From: Pseudomaricurvus sp050633365
GTDB taxonomy: Bacteria; Pseudomonadota; Gammaproteobacteria; Pseudomonadales; Cellvibrionaceae
Reading direction: 5' to 3'
Length of the DNA stretch: 64,000 nt
Assembly (NCBI GenBank): GCA_050633365.1
Contig: JBOEGJ010000003.1
Span: 62,001-126,000 of the forward strand
Position 1 is the stretch's first letter, and every line of letters starts with the position of its first letter. Shown here one piece after another: positions 35,426-43,199 of the stretch. The position numbers and the translations under genes were made by a program. The notes under the pieces are model-generated. The model searched no databases. It had not been told where the DNA came from and saw nothing but the letters and a program-made list of their open reading frames with translations.

Positions 35426-35827
35426 TTTTTTGGTCCTCGGAAATCTTCATTTTTCGCGCTGCCTGAGTCTGACCCTCCCTCTGTTTGCTTGACCTCTATC
35501 GCTGCGGGGCGGATACTCAAAGCGTTCGTATTGTCTTTGGTCATATCGATCAATCGGCACCGATCTATCACTATGGGATTATTTTAAAAGGTCTAGCAGA
35601 GGAGATTCAGTCTTCAGCGGCGATAGCAGATTCCAGTCCAGTGGTTTACAGCTACTCCCTCTCTGTTTTCCGAAGCAGGAAAACACCGCCATTTCTATTG
35701 CGTACGCCTTGTACTCGGGCCTTCAATTACTAAACCTCGAAGTCTGGCTGAGCATGTTTCTACGCTCTTTCGCCGTCGCCTCTAAGATGCCGCACATTTG
35801 CTCTCCCTATACTCAGAGAGGCTACCC
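35426..35827. other. Gene-free stretch before the HNH gene
   Basis: About 400 bases. A plus-strand frame of 82 codons (35485-35733) has no ribosome site and no recognisable motif. Nothing else was supported. Confidence 0.4.
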
Positions 35828-36391
35828 ATGAAGCTGGATGCTCGCATTTTACGTTTGAACGCAGCGGGTCATCCTTTGGAGTGGATCGATTGGCAGTCGG
35901 CGGTTTGCCTTTACGCTCGTGATCTTGTGTCGTGGAGCCTGGGCGGTGTGGTCTATCGAATACGCGGTGGGCGCAGTCGTCTTTATGGGCGGCGCAGTTG
36001 TATCGACGTGCTGGCCATTATGGCTTGCGGCGGCACTCGATTAGCGCCTATGAAGGCAAGCCCACCTCTCACCAACCCAGCGCTGTTTTCGCGCGATAAT
36101 CATCAATGTTTGTATTGCGGGCGTTACTTCGAAAAATGCGACCTGTCCCGTGATCATGTCCATCCAAGAAGTTTGGGCGGGCGCGACCGTTGGGAGAATG
36201 TGGTGGCTGCCTGTAAACGCTGCAATCAGCGCAAAAGTAATTGGTTACTTGAAGACATCGACATGGAGCTTATCGCCTTGCCCTATCGTCCGAACGCTGC
36301 CGAGTATTTGGCACTGACCAATGGTTTAAGAATTCGTGACGATCAAGCGGAGTACCTCAGGCCACAGTTTTCACAGCTCAATCACATTTAA
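35828..36391 (+). CDS. HNH endonuclease
   Basis: 187-aa protein. The C-terminal half holds an HNH fold: CLYCGRYF, then DHVHPRSLGG, W-ENVVAACKRCNQRKSN. This comprises both zinc-binding CxxC pairs, the catalytic His and the Asn. The N-terminal 80 residues (LDWQSAVCLYARDLVSW type) match chromosomal HNH proteins of Pseudomonas and relatives whose biological role is unknown. The ATG at 35828 follows AGAGAGG. No toxin, phage or methylase gene is adjacent, so it is probably a stand-alone housekeeping-type HNH. Confidence 0.82.
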   Translation: MKLDARILRLNAAGHPLEWIDWQSAVCLYARDLVSWSLGGVVYRIRGGRSRLYGRRSCIDVLAIMACGGTRLAPMKASPPLTNPALFSRDNHQCLYCGRYFEKCDLSRDHVHPRSLGGRDRWENVVAACKRCNQRKSNWLLEDIDMELIALPYRPNAAEYLALTNGLRIRDDQAEYLRPQFSQLNHI

Positions 36392-36623
36392 CTTCTCCGC
36401 CCTACGTGTTGTATTCCTTTGTTGTGTCTCGGTGTTCCTCGCTGAAACCCATTCATTGTTATGTGTGATTGTATGGTCAAAAGATAGCGTCCTATATCTT
36501 CAGGCGTATTTGGTCAAAAAAACAATGATATTCGTAGGAACTCTGAAAGGTTTCGGTATGATGCCTTGGACGACATTGTGAACTGTCATCATTGATGGTG
36601 ACCTATTTGAGCTGAGACAATTT

Positions 36624-37325
36624 ATGCGACCGACCTTTGACGACATCTTGCAGTACCGTGGCCGGGCCGCGTTACGCAGTGACAGTCGCGTTCGACGAAA
36701 GGCCATTTTGGAGGCGGCACTTCGAGTCATTGAGCGCGATGGTGTCCGTGGCGTTAAACATCGCGCGGTTGCCGCTGAAGCCAAGGTGCCCTTGGCGGCT
36801 ACTACTTATTACTTCGATGACATCCAATCGCTGTTACACGATGCCTTTGTTCACTACGTTGAAACACGGCTAAGTAGCGATTCTACTTCAGTGCTGAATC
36901 AGGCCTACGCTCTTATTCAGCAGTTTGAGGATACTCCGGAGGTTAGTGTTCAAGAGCGTCAGAAAAGACTCATTGAAGGTATTGTGCAGCTTCTGTATGA
37001 GCACGTTTTGTTACAAGTTGGGCAAACGGTGGAGCGGCGTGTCGAAGTGGCATTTCGTCATGAAGCGCTGTGTAATGACGATTTAGCCGCGGTGGTCGCC
37101 ATCCCTCATGGTATTCAGCTTCAAGCCATCGAAGAATGTCTAACGGTTCTGAAGTCTCAGAATCCGAAGGCAGATGCTCAAGTGGTGATGGGAACCTTGT
37201 TGTATCTTGAATACACCCTGTCACTGAATAAAAGCGACGAGCAATTGGCCTGCGCTCGGGAGGCGCTGAGACGAATGATGACGGGATTACTGGGTTTATC
37301 CAGTGCGCTTGAATCTATCTCTTGA
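36624..37325 (+). CDS. TetR family transcriptional regulator
   Basis: 233-aa regulator. The N-terminal TetR helix-turn-helix spans about residues 24-70 (ILEAALRVIERDGVRGVKHRAVAAEA...ATTYYF). The remainder is an all-helical ligand domain. It is followed with a 22-base overlap by an unknown secreted protein. A weak inverted repeat GACGACA-N8-TGTCATC about 40 bases upstream could be an operator. Confidence 0.85.
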   Translation: MRPTFDDILQYRGRAALRSDSRVRRKAILEAALRVIERDGVRGVKHRAVAAEAKVPLAATTYYFDDIQSLLHDAFVHYVETRLSSDSTSVLNQAYALIQQFEDTPEVSVQERQKRLIEGIVQLLYEHVLLQVGQTVERRVEVAFRHEALCNDDLAAVVAIPHGIQLQAIEECLTVLKSQNPKADAQVVMGTLLYLEYTLSLNKSDEQLACAREALRRMMTGLLGLSSALESIS

Positions 37326-38178
37326 TGGTAGTGCTAACAAGTTTATCGGTGCATTGTTTTTCTTGGCGCCGCTGGTGAGTATCGCCTGTGAACCTCGCAC
37401 TGAATTAGAAACTGTCTATTGCCAGCTTCACCACAAATACAGTCAGTTGCCTAGCTTGGAGGACTTTCGTCGGAACTCGACAAAGGTTCAGCGTTTGCTG
37501 TTAAGGCGCCCAGCGCAGGAGTCGGGCGTGAAGTTGCCGCCGAAATCTAACCCTATCGCGATAGAGTCTCCAGAAGGGGAAAAGCCACCGGTACCGAAAA
37601 GCGCTAATTCTTTAGCTTTAAAATCATCTAGCTCTAGGTTATCAAATCCTAAAGCATTAGCTTCTAAATCGTCAGCCGCTAGCGCGAACTCTCAATCCTT
37701 GTCGAAAGCCCTTAGTTCAAATAATTGCAGTTTATCTCGTCGTTCCATTGTCTGTGGAACAGAGGTCTATACTTTGGTCGACAACCAAGGTAATCAGAAA
37801 TTATTTGCGGGAAGTTTGGGGCCAGATAATCAATTGCGTTTTCCAGAATCTGAGGGCACTTCAGAGGCGCGTTATTGGAGCGATAGCTACCAGCACTATA
37901 TCGAAAAAATGCTCTCAATTGGTTTGGGCGCCTCTACCATGAGCTACACCAAATTTGTCTACACATGGCAAGAGTCGCAACTGCAGGGCCAGATTCCGCA
38001 AGCGCGTTTTTCCGCGATGTTTGAATACCTTAAGCGAGATAAGCGCGCGCTTGCAGTCAAAGCGAGCTACGATGACATGACTCCGGCGTCTATTTCATGG
38101 TGTCAGTCGCTTAGTCACCAGTTGTGGGTTTGCGACAATGGTCGGCGAAACTGGGTGTATCAGTTGTCAAAGCGTTGA
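37303..38178 (+). CDS. Putative secreted protein of unknown function
   Basis: 291-aa protein overlapping the TetR gene. The start is a GTG at 37303. A hydrophobic segment (FIGALFFLAPLVSIAC, about 14-29) looks like a signal peptide; the Cys makes a weak lipobox, so a lipoprotein is possible. Residues about 75-145 are a Ser/Ala/Lys-rich linker encoded by AT-rich repeats unlike the flanks. The C-terminal domain (about 150-290) has several aromatic residues and paired cysteines (CSLSRRSIVC; SWCQSLSHQLWVC). I do not recognise the family. Confidence 0.6.
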   Translation: MRLNLSLDGSANKFIGALFFLAPLVSIACEPRTELETVYCQLHHKYSQLPSLEDFRRNSTKVQRLLLRRPAQESGVKLPPKSNPIAIESPEGEKPPVPKSANSLALKSSSSRLSNPKALASKSSAASANSQSLSKALSSNNCSLSRRSIVCGTEVYTLVDNQGNQKLFAGSLGPDNQLRFPESEGTSEARYWSDSYQHYIEKMLSIGLGASTMSYTKFVYTWQESQLQGQIPQARFSAMFEYLKRDKRALAVKASYDDMTPASISWCQSLSHQLWVCDNGRRNWVYQLSKR

Positions 38179-38261
38179 TAGCGGTTCACATGATTGAAGG
38201 CATCTTTAGTGATGCTGTCTGCCTTCAGTGTCGTTATCCGTCTCGATGGCCCATCTGCGAT

Positions 38262-38660
38262 CTAAACTGAGCGTTGGCCACTATTGAGGAATCTCTCCCA
38301 ATGCGCGCGTTGTTCTTCATTAAAAGCAATGCTGCGTTTGTTGTCAAAATCAAACTGCACCAATACCGCTTTTGCTTCGACCACCAACAACTCATTTTGA
38401 TAAATGTTCTGTGCAATTGTGAACGAGCTGGTTCCCAATCTCGCTAAATGGCTGTGCACTTCGACGTTGGTGCCATGGAATGTTTCGTTGCGATAATTGA
38501 TTTCCAGTTTGGCCAAGATCAGTGGTGTATCGAAGGGATCTTTAGTGTCAATGAAAAACCCCATTCGACCCTGTTCAAGCCACGCGGCGTAACTGACGTT
38601 ATTGATATGACCAAGGGCATCAGTCTCACAAAATCTGGGGGTGATGATCTCTATACTCAC
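38262..38660 (-). CDS. Acyl-CoA thioesterase, 4HBT/YbgC type
   Basis: 132-aa hotdog-fold protein. The catalytic Asp region ETDALGHINNVSYAAWLEQGR is the hallmark of 4-hydroxybenzoyl-CoA-type thioesterases. The start is a GTG with AAGGA 5 nt upstream. It hydrolyses an acyl-CoA of unknown chain. It is not in a tol-pal context, so it is not the usual YbgC. Confidence 0.83.
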   Translation of the reverse strand: MSIEIITPRFCETDALGHINNVSYAAWLEQGRMGFFIDTKDPFDTPLILAKLEINYRNETFHGTNVEVHSHLARLGTSSFTIAQNIYQNELLVVEAKAVLVQFDFDNKRSIAFNEEQRAHWERFLNSGQRSV

Positions 38661-38702
38661 GGGAATCCTTTTTTTAGATCGACATTGATTCGTTCGTGTT
38701 AA

Positions 38703-39245
38703 TTATAATTCATTTAAATGATGAATTAGTTGATCGCATAGCTCAATGTACTGCACGGCTTCTGACGAACGTACCTCAAAGCCCGGTGCGTGAGATACCT
38801 TGTTGCGCAATAGCCGAACTTTTGAAAACAGTTCAGCGGTTTCTTTGTCGAGTAGGTTCTCGTGAGTTAAGATTTCTTCGAGATGTTTGTAGGGCGCCTT
38901 ATTATCCCAGTTGACTTGACCTTGATAGTTATTGATCACGGATTTTGCCGCAGTCTCTACGGCCTTCCAAGCCTCTAGAATTGCTTCCTGAGGATGGTGG
39001 GTGATGGCATCGCGGAGTTTACTGATGAGCCGGTCGTCGTGATCGTGATCAAGCAGTTGCTGCGCCGCTTGGCTAGCGCTTAGCAGCTCTCTCTCAAATT
39101 CAACTTCCAAGTCTTGATACTTAAGTCTCTTTAGATTGGGTAGCAGCTCGGCGATGGACTTGCGAAAAAAGATAAAAAATCCAAAGAGGGTGAGTGGCCA
39201 TAGCAGTCGATCCATGAGCTGTAGAGTAAAATCTGTCCAGTGCAC
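38703..39245 (-). CDS. Membrane-anchored protein with DUF4145/HEPN-like C-terminus
   Basis: 180-aa protein with an N-terminal membrane helix (LLWPLTLFGFFIFF, about 14-27), a charged helical stalk, and an all-helical C-terminal region. That region contains EAWKAVETAAK and RLLRNKVSHAP, resembling DUF4145/HEPN-type domains (R-x-x-R-N-x-x-x-H). The start is a GTG with AAGGA upstream. HEPN RNases use Rx4-6H; here the spacing is RNKVSH, so the motif is present. Whether it is catalytic is unknown. No partner MNT or toxin-antitoxin gene is adjacent. Confidence 0.6.
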   Translation of the reverse strand: MHWTDFTLQLMDRLLWPLTLFGFFIFFRKSIAELLPNLKRLKYQDLEVEFERELLSASQAAQQLLDHDHDDRLISKLRDAITHHPQEAILEAWKAVETAAKSVINNYQGQVNWDNKAPYKHLEEILTHENLLDKETAELFSKVRLLRNKVSHAPGFEVRSSEAVQYIELCDQLIHHLNEL

Positions 39246-39281
39246 AAAAAATCCTTGTTCAGTGAAAGGGCCGAGTGAGCG

Positions 39282-39788
39282 TTACTTTTCGTCAGTTTCT
39301 GAATGAAGTTCGGCGATGGTTTTACTGAGCTTTTCCACTTGCGCTAGCTCCGATGCACTAAGCGCTTTATAGCCGCGCCCAAGGGGCCAGCCATAACCCC
39401 AGCGATAGGGTGTTGGCCAATAGGGACCGCCGCCAGTTCTAACGCCGGTCAGCATTAGTTCGGCGATTTCAGTTTCGCCCAAATCGATCACGCATTGGCG
39501 CAGGGCTTGATCACTGGCTTTGCGCTCGTGCTCAGTGCCGCCTTTCCAGTAATCGTAATCGTGCTTAAAACAGCAGTCTTTCCACAGGGTATTGTCTTGC
39601 CAGGTGCCGTCAGGGAATAGGCTGCAACCATCACTGCTGAAGGCTTTTAGTGCTGGCAACGATTGTTCGGCAAGTCCCTTTGGACTGCACAAACTGCCTA
39701 TTAGTAAGCATCCGATCAATACGGGTTTAGCTATCGTGAACTTGTGTAAGCTAAGCCGAGCTGAGGATAGATGCAGGGTTGCAGGCAT
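39282..39788 (-). CDS. Possible secreted phospholipase-A2-like protein
   Basis: 168-aa protein with a signal or anchor segment (PVLIGCLLIGSLCSPKGLA, about 22-40). Residues 54-80 read DGCSLFPDG...DCCFKHDYDYW, with Cys72, Cys73, His76 and Asp77. This matches the CCxxHDxxY active-site/calcium motif of phospholipase A2, and the preceding C-x-FPDG looks like a calcium loop. A later Cys99 could complete a disulfide. The Gly/Tyr/Trp-rich tail (GGPYWPTPYRWGYGWP) is unusual. The ATG at 39788 follows AAGGT. The PLA2 resemblance is by motif only. Confidence 0.5.
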   Translation of the reverse strand: MPATLHLSSARLSLHKFTIAKPVLIGCLLIGSLCSPKGLAEQSLPALKAFSSDGCSLFPDGTWQDNTLWKDCCFKHDYDYWKGGTEHERKASDQALRQCVIDLGETEIAELMLTGVRTGGGPYWPTPYRWGYGWPLGRGYKALSASELAQVEKLSKTIAELHSETDEK

Positions 39789-39996
39789 GGGGTTATAACC
39801 TTAAAAAACTGGGGACTGAGCTTATCACGAGCGCCGAAGGTGGTCATCGAGATTGTCATATTCTGTGATTGAATGCACTTTGGGGCTTTGATAGGGTGCT
39901 TCAACGCTTTCAAGCCCTTAGTCGGGCTGAAAGCATCATAATCATAAGAATCGCCGGCCGATTGCAGCCTGGTGGGTAAAACGATTGAGAGACGTT

Positions 39997-41241
39997 ATGA
40001 AATTAATTAAGTGGGTGTTGATGATTGGGGTGGTTGCCGCATTAGGTTTTACGGCGGTTAATCATGAGAGACTAACTCGACTCTACGTTGCCGTTACCTT
40101 ATTTGAAGAAGGCAATATCACGGGTAATTTTCTTAATATGGATCGAGCCTTTCATGCTCGTGAGGTGACGCGTGCTGGTCCGGTGTTTGAATTGCCTAAC
40201 TCCGAAGTTCCCTTGTCTTTACCGCAACACTTTAGTGTCGATAGCGATCAGTTATCCGTCGATGATTTTTTGGCTGAAACCGGCACCAACGGTTTACTCA
40301 TTCTTCAAAATGATGAAATCAAATTCGAGCAATACTATCAAGGCCACTCAGCCGAGGGGCGGCACATTTCTTGGTCCATGGCGAAATCCTTTACCTCCGC
40401 ATTATTGGGGGTGGCGGTCGAAGAAGGTCATATCGATAGTATTCTTCAGTCGGTCACAGATTATGTTCCTCAATTAAAGGGCAGTGGCTATGACGGAGTC
40501 AGCATTAAAGATGTTATGCAAATGTCCTCTGGCGTTAAGTTTAACGAAGATTACGGCGATTTTTATTCCGATATTAATCGCATGGGACGAATTTTCGCCA
40601 TGAACGGTGCGCTCGATGACTTTATTGCAAGTCTTATTCGAGAGCGAGAGCCGGGAACTCTTAACCACTATGTGAGCATGGATACTCAAGTTTTGGGTAT
40701 GGTATTGGTGGCGGCCACCAATCGTTCCATTACCGACTACATGGAAGAAAAGCTTTGGCACAAGCTCGGAGTTGAGCAAAACGCTTATTGGTTGATCGAC
40801 AGCAAAGGCATGGAAATGGCCTTTGGTGGGCTGAATGCAAGTTTGCGAGACTACGCGCGTTTCGGTCGATTATATTTGAACTTAGGAGATTGGAATGGCG
40901 AGCAATTGGTGCCGCGGCAGTGGGTTCTCGATTCCTGGACTATGGATGCGCCGCATCTCTTGCCAAAAGAAAAAAGCGCGGAAACAGGTTTGGGATGGGG
41001 TTATGGATATCAATGGTGGATTCCCTCTGAGGGAGAATATTTAGCGGTTGGAGTTTACAACCAGTTCATTTATATCAAGCCCGATCAAAATTTGGTTATC
41101 GTAAAAAACTCTGCCAATCCAGATTATACTGAACCGAATAATCTCTCCAACGATCAATCTCTGGCGTTCTTTCGTGCTTTAGCGCAACAGCTTTTACATA
41201 AGGACGACTCGGTTATTGCCGCGGCTGAGCGTCATCACTAA
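39997..41241 (+). CDS. Beta-lactamase-family serine hydrolase
   Basis: 414-aa protein of the class C beta-lactamase/esterase family. An N-terminal membrane or signal helix (LIKWVLMIGVVAALGFTAV) is followed by the catalytic SxxK in WSMAKSFTSALLG and a Tyr in NHYVSMDTQ at the YxN position. A GWGYGYQWW stretch lies near the third motif. The TTG at 39985 is in frame, but the ATG at 39997 gives a better signal sequence. The substrate is unknown: family members include esterases and peptidases. Two Crp/Fnr-type regulators follow on the same strand. Confidence 0.8.
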   Translation: MKLIKWVLMIGVVAALGFTAVNHERLTRLYVAVTLFEEGNITGNFLNMDRAFHAREVTRAGPVFELPNSEVPLSLPQHFSVDSDQLSVDDFLAETGTNGLLILQNDEIKFEQYYQGHSAEGRHISWSMAKSFTSALLGVAVEEGHIDSILQSVTDYVPQLKGSGYDGVSIKDVMQMSSGVKFNEDYGDFYSDINRMGRIFAMNGALDDFIASLIREREPGTLNHYVSMDTQVLGMVLVAATNRSITDYMEEKLWHKLGVEQNAYWLIDSKGMEMAFGGLNASLRDYARFGRLYLNLGDWNGEQLVPRQWVLDSWTMDAPHLLPKEKSAETGLGWGYGYQWWIPSEGEYLAVGVYNQFIYIKPDQNLVIVKNSANPDYTEPNNLSNDQSLAFFRALAQQLLHKDDSVIAAAERHH

Positions 41242-41251
41242 GACTATGTAT

Positions 41252-41872
41252 ATGACGCAAACGTCGGATTTTGATGTTCTGCTGATGACACTGAATCAAT
41301 ATGGTGTTGTCGACACAGAGGTGATCGATGCGGTTCTAAACGAAACTAGCATTCAGCACTTTAATGCCGAAGAGGCGTTGATTCGTATTGGTGAAAAACC
41401 TGAGTTGTTTTATGTGATTCGGCGCGGACTCATTCGTTATTATTACGCCGCCAATAATGGCAAAGTGTGGAATAAGGTGTTTTTTCGAGAGGGGCAGTTC
41501 TCGGGATCTCTCAATGCGTTAATTACCGACGGCCCGTGCCGCTACAATGTTGAAGCTATTGAAGACACCGAAGTTTACGCGCTACCGCTCGATTTGATTC
41601 ATCGAAATTTGGGCCTTCATCAACAGTTGCAGCAATTAAAGATACGATTAACCGAAGAGATGTTTCTTCGCAATGAAAGCCGCGAGGCTTTTTTATTAAC
41701 CTGTAACGCCGGTGCTCGGTATCAGTGGTTGTTGGAAAATGAGCGCTGGCTAGTTGAGCGAGTTCCGCAATATCACCTCGCCAGTTATTTGGGGATGGAT
41801 GCGGTTTCGTTCTCGAGAATAAAAAACAAAGCTGTGGATAGTTCGTGTAGAGGCAGCAATCGCCTATCATGA
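41252..41872 (+). CDS. Crp/Fnr-type regulator with cyclic-nucleotide-binding domain (first of a tandem pair)
   Basis: About 206 aa. The cNMP-binding fold is visible (LIRIGEKPELFYVIRRGLIRYYY, FREGQFSGSLNALITD), but the PRAAT-like Arg-Ser contact is missing, so cAMP is unlikely to be the ligand. The C-terminal helix-turn-helix (VPQYHLASYLGMDAVSFSRIKNK) is of the short form in which the protein ends soon after the recognition helix. The frame opens at 41216; ATGs at 41246 and 41252 are the likely starts, 4-10 bases after the hydrolase stop. Confidence 0.75.
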   Translation: MTQTSDFDVLLMTLNQYGVVDTEVIDAVLNETSIQHFNAEEALIRIGEKPELFYVIRRGLIRYYYAANNGKVWNKVFFREGQFSGSLNALITDGPCRYNVEAIEDTEVYALPLDLIHRNLGLHQQLQQLKIRLTEEMFLRNESREAFLLTCNAGARYQWLLENERWLVERVPQYHLASYLGMDAVSFSRIKNKAVDSSCRGSNRLS

Positions 41873-41893
41873 TCCCCCGCCGAGAGGTTGCTC

Positions 41894-42589
41894 GTGATTA
41901 AAGTTTCTCATTTACATAACTGGATGCGAGATCTTGATGAAGATGTTGTCGCCGAGATCCAAAATAAAATGACCCAAAAGAAGTTTACCGACGAGCAGTT
42001 GGTGTACGCTCAGGGTGACCAAGCCGATTGTCTTTATCAGGTGATATCTGGGCGGGTCAAAGTATGTAATTACTCGGCAGAGGGCAAAGAAATTATGTAC
42101 AGCGCACTGCGCCCCGGTGATTGCTTTGGAGAGATGAGTCTTATCGATCAGCAGCCACGCTTTAATCATGTGTTGGCAATGGGGGATACGCAGCTGGCGA
42201 TGTTGAGCAAAGCGGAGTTTTTGAAATTTTATCGAGGTAATAATGCCGTTGCGCAAGCGCTAAATTTGATGTTTTGCCGGCGACTTAGAATTAGTTTTCG
42301 CGGTATGGAAGGGTTAACATTACTGGGGGTTCGAGAGCGAGTGGCGTTGAGTATACTGCGCGAAGCCGCAACCGACGCTGATGGCGCTACAAGTGTAGAT
42401 CTGTCCCAAGAGTTACTTGGAAAAATGCTAAACGCCTCGCGTCAAAGTGTGGGGAAAGAGCTGAAATTCTTTGAGTCCCAAGGATGGATTCAAGTTCAGT
42501 ACGGAAGAATCCTTGTATTGAACCTCGCTGCCTTCGAGGCAGCCTACGAATCGCATTTAGGTCACGAACACGTCTTGGCGAATTATTAA
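41894..42589 (+). CDS. Crp/Fnr family transcriptional regulator (second of a tandem pair)
   Basis: About 231 aa with a full cNMP-binding domain (GRVKVCNYSAEGKEIMYSALRPGDCFGEMSLIDQQPRFNH) and a Crp-type winged helix (LSQELLGKMLNASRQSVGKELKFFESQGWI). No Fnr-type iron-sulfur cysteine cluster is present at the N-terminus. The GTG at 41894 is 6 bases after GAGAGG and is preferred over the TTG at 41888. It ends at a hairpin terminator (42625-42648). Confidence 0.82.
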   Translation: MIKVSHLHNWMRDLDEDVVAEIQNKMTQKKFTDEQLVYAQGDQADCLYQVISGRVKVCNYSAEGKEIMYSALRPGDCFGEMSLIDQQPRFNHVLAMGDTQLAMLSKAEFLKFYRGNNAVAQALNLMFCRRLRISFRGMEGLTLLGVRERVALSILREAATDADGATSVDLSQELLGKMLNASRQSVGKELKFFESQGWIQVQYGRILVLNLAAFEAAYESHLGHEHVLANY

Positions 42590-42624
42590 GCGAGCAGCTA
42601 TTAATATTAAACGAGGCAAAATGT

Positions 42625-42648
42625 CGCAGGCCAAAGCCTGTGGTTTTT
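42625..42648 (+). terminator. Terminator after the Crp/Fnr pair
   Basis: GCAGGC-CAAA-GCCTGT stem followed by GGTTTTTG. Confidence 0.65.
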
Positions 42649-42794
42649 GCTATTCTTGCCTCATAGAGATCTCTTGAGGGATCCGTGAGCTATTAAGGCC
42701 CGGCCAAAGGCCTATTGTGAGAGTAGTAACCTGTTCAGACTTTATTCAACCTGTATTGATTATTGTCATTACCAAGCTTGTTAGGAGAATATCT

Positions 42795-43106
42795 ATGAAA
42801 CTATCAATTGTTATTTCAGCGTTGGTCGTATTGGCTGCCCCTTTTACGGCTAGTGCTGCCGGTGACGCTGCAGCGGGCAAGGCTAGAGCTGCTGTGTGCA
42901 CCTCTTGTCACGGCGCAAATGGCAAGGCCATGATCCCTACCTATCCAAATTTAGCGGGTCAAAACGCTCAGTACTTAGTCTCGGCCATGAAAGCGTACAA
43001 ATCGGGCCAACGTACCGGTGGTCAGGCGGCGATCATGGCTGGCATGGCTGCGCCTCTATCGGACGCAGATATTGCTAACCTGGCGGCGTATTACAGCAGT
43101 TTGTAA
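42795..43106 (+). CDS. Periplasmic class I cytochrome c
   Basis: 103-aa monoheme cytochrome. The signal peptide MKLSIVISALVVLAAPFTASA is followed by the heme site CTSCH (about residues 35-39). The axial Met is in IMAGMAAPLSD, as in cytochrome c553/c4-half proteins. A strong AGGAGA precedes the ATG at 42795. It probably shuttles electrons in the periplasm; the partner is not evident. Confidence 0.9.
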   Translation: MKLSIVISALVVLAAPFTASAAGDAAAGKARAAVCTSCHGANGKAMIPTYPNLAGQNAQYLVSAMKAYKSGQRTGGQAAIMAGMAAPLSDADIANLAAYYSSL

Positions 43107-43129
43107 GCTCTACGACTGAGAAAAAGTTG

Positions 43130-43161
43130 AAAAAAAGGAGCCCTATGGCTCCTTTTTTTCC
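43130..43161. terminator. Bidirectional terminator between cytochrome c and the amidohydrolase
   Basis: AAAAAAAGGAGCC-CTAT-GGCTCCTTTTTTT, symmetrical so it serves both converging genes. Confidence 0.9.
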
Positions 43162-43199
43162 GATTACACCTTCAAATTAGCGGTTCAAGAGTTGAGCCA

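Noticed and set aside
35485..35733. 82-codon plus-strand frame between the GGA-rich RNA and the HNH gene
   Set aside because: No ribosome site, no recognisable motif and irregular composition; probably chance.
35828..36391. HNH gene as part of a mobile element or restriction system
   Set aside because: No methylase, integrase, repeats or phage genes nearby; resembles stand-alone chromosomal HNH proteins.
38262..39788. Thioesterase, HEPN-like and PLA2-like genes as a defence operon
   Set aside because: Each has its own spacing and ribosome site, and no nucleotide-signalling or known defence gene is adjacent. Only kept as a low-interest speculation.
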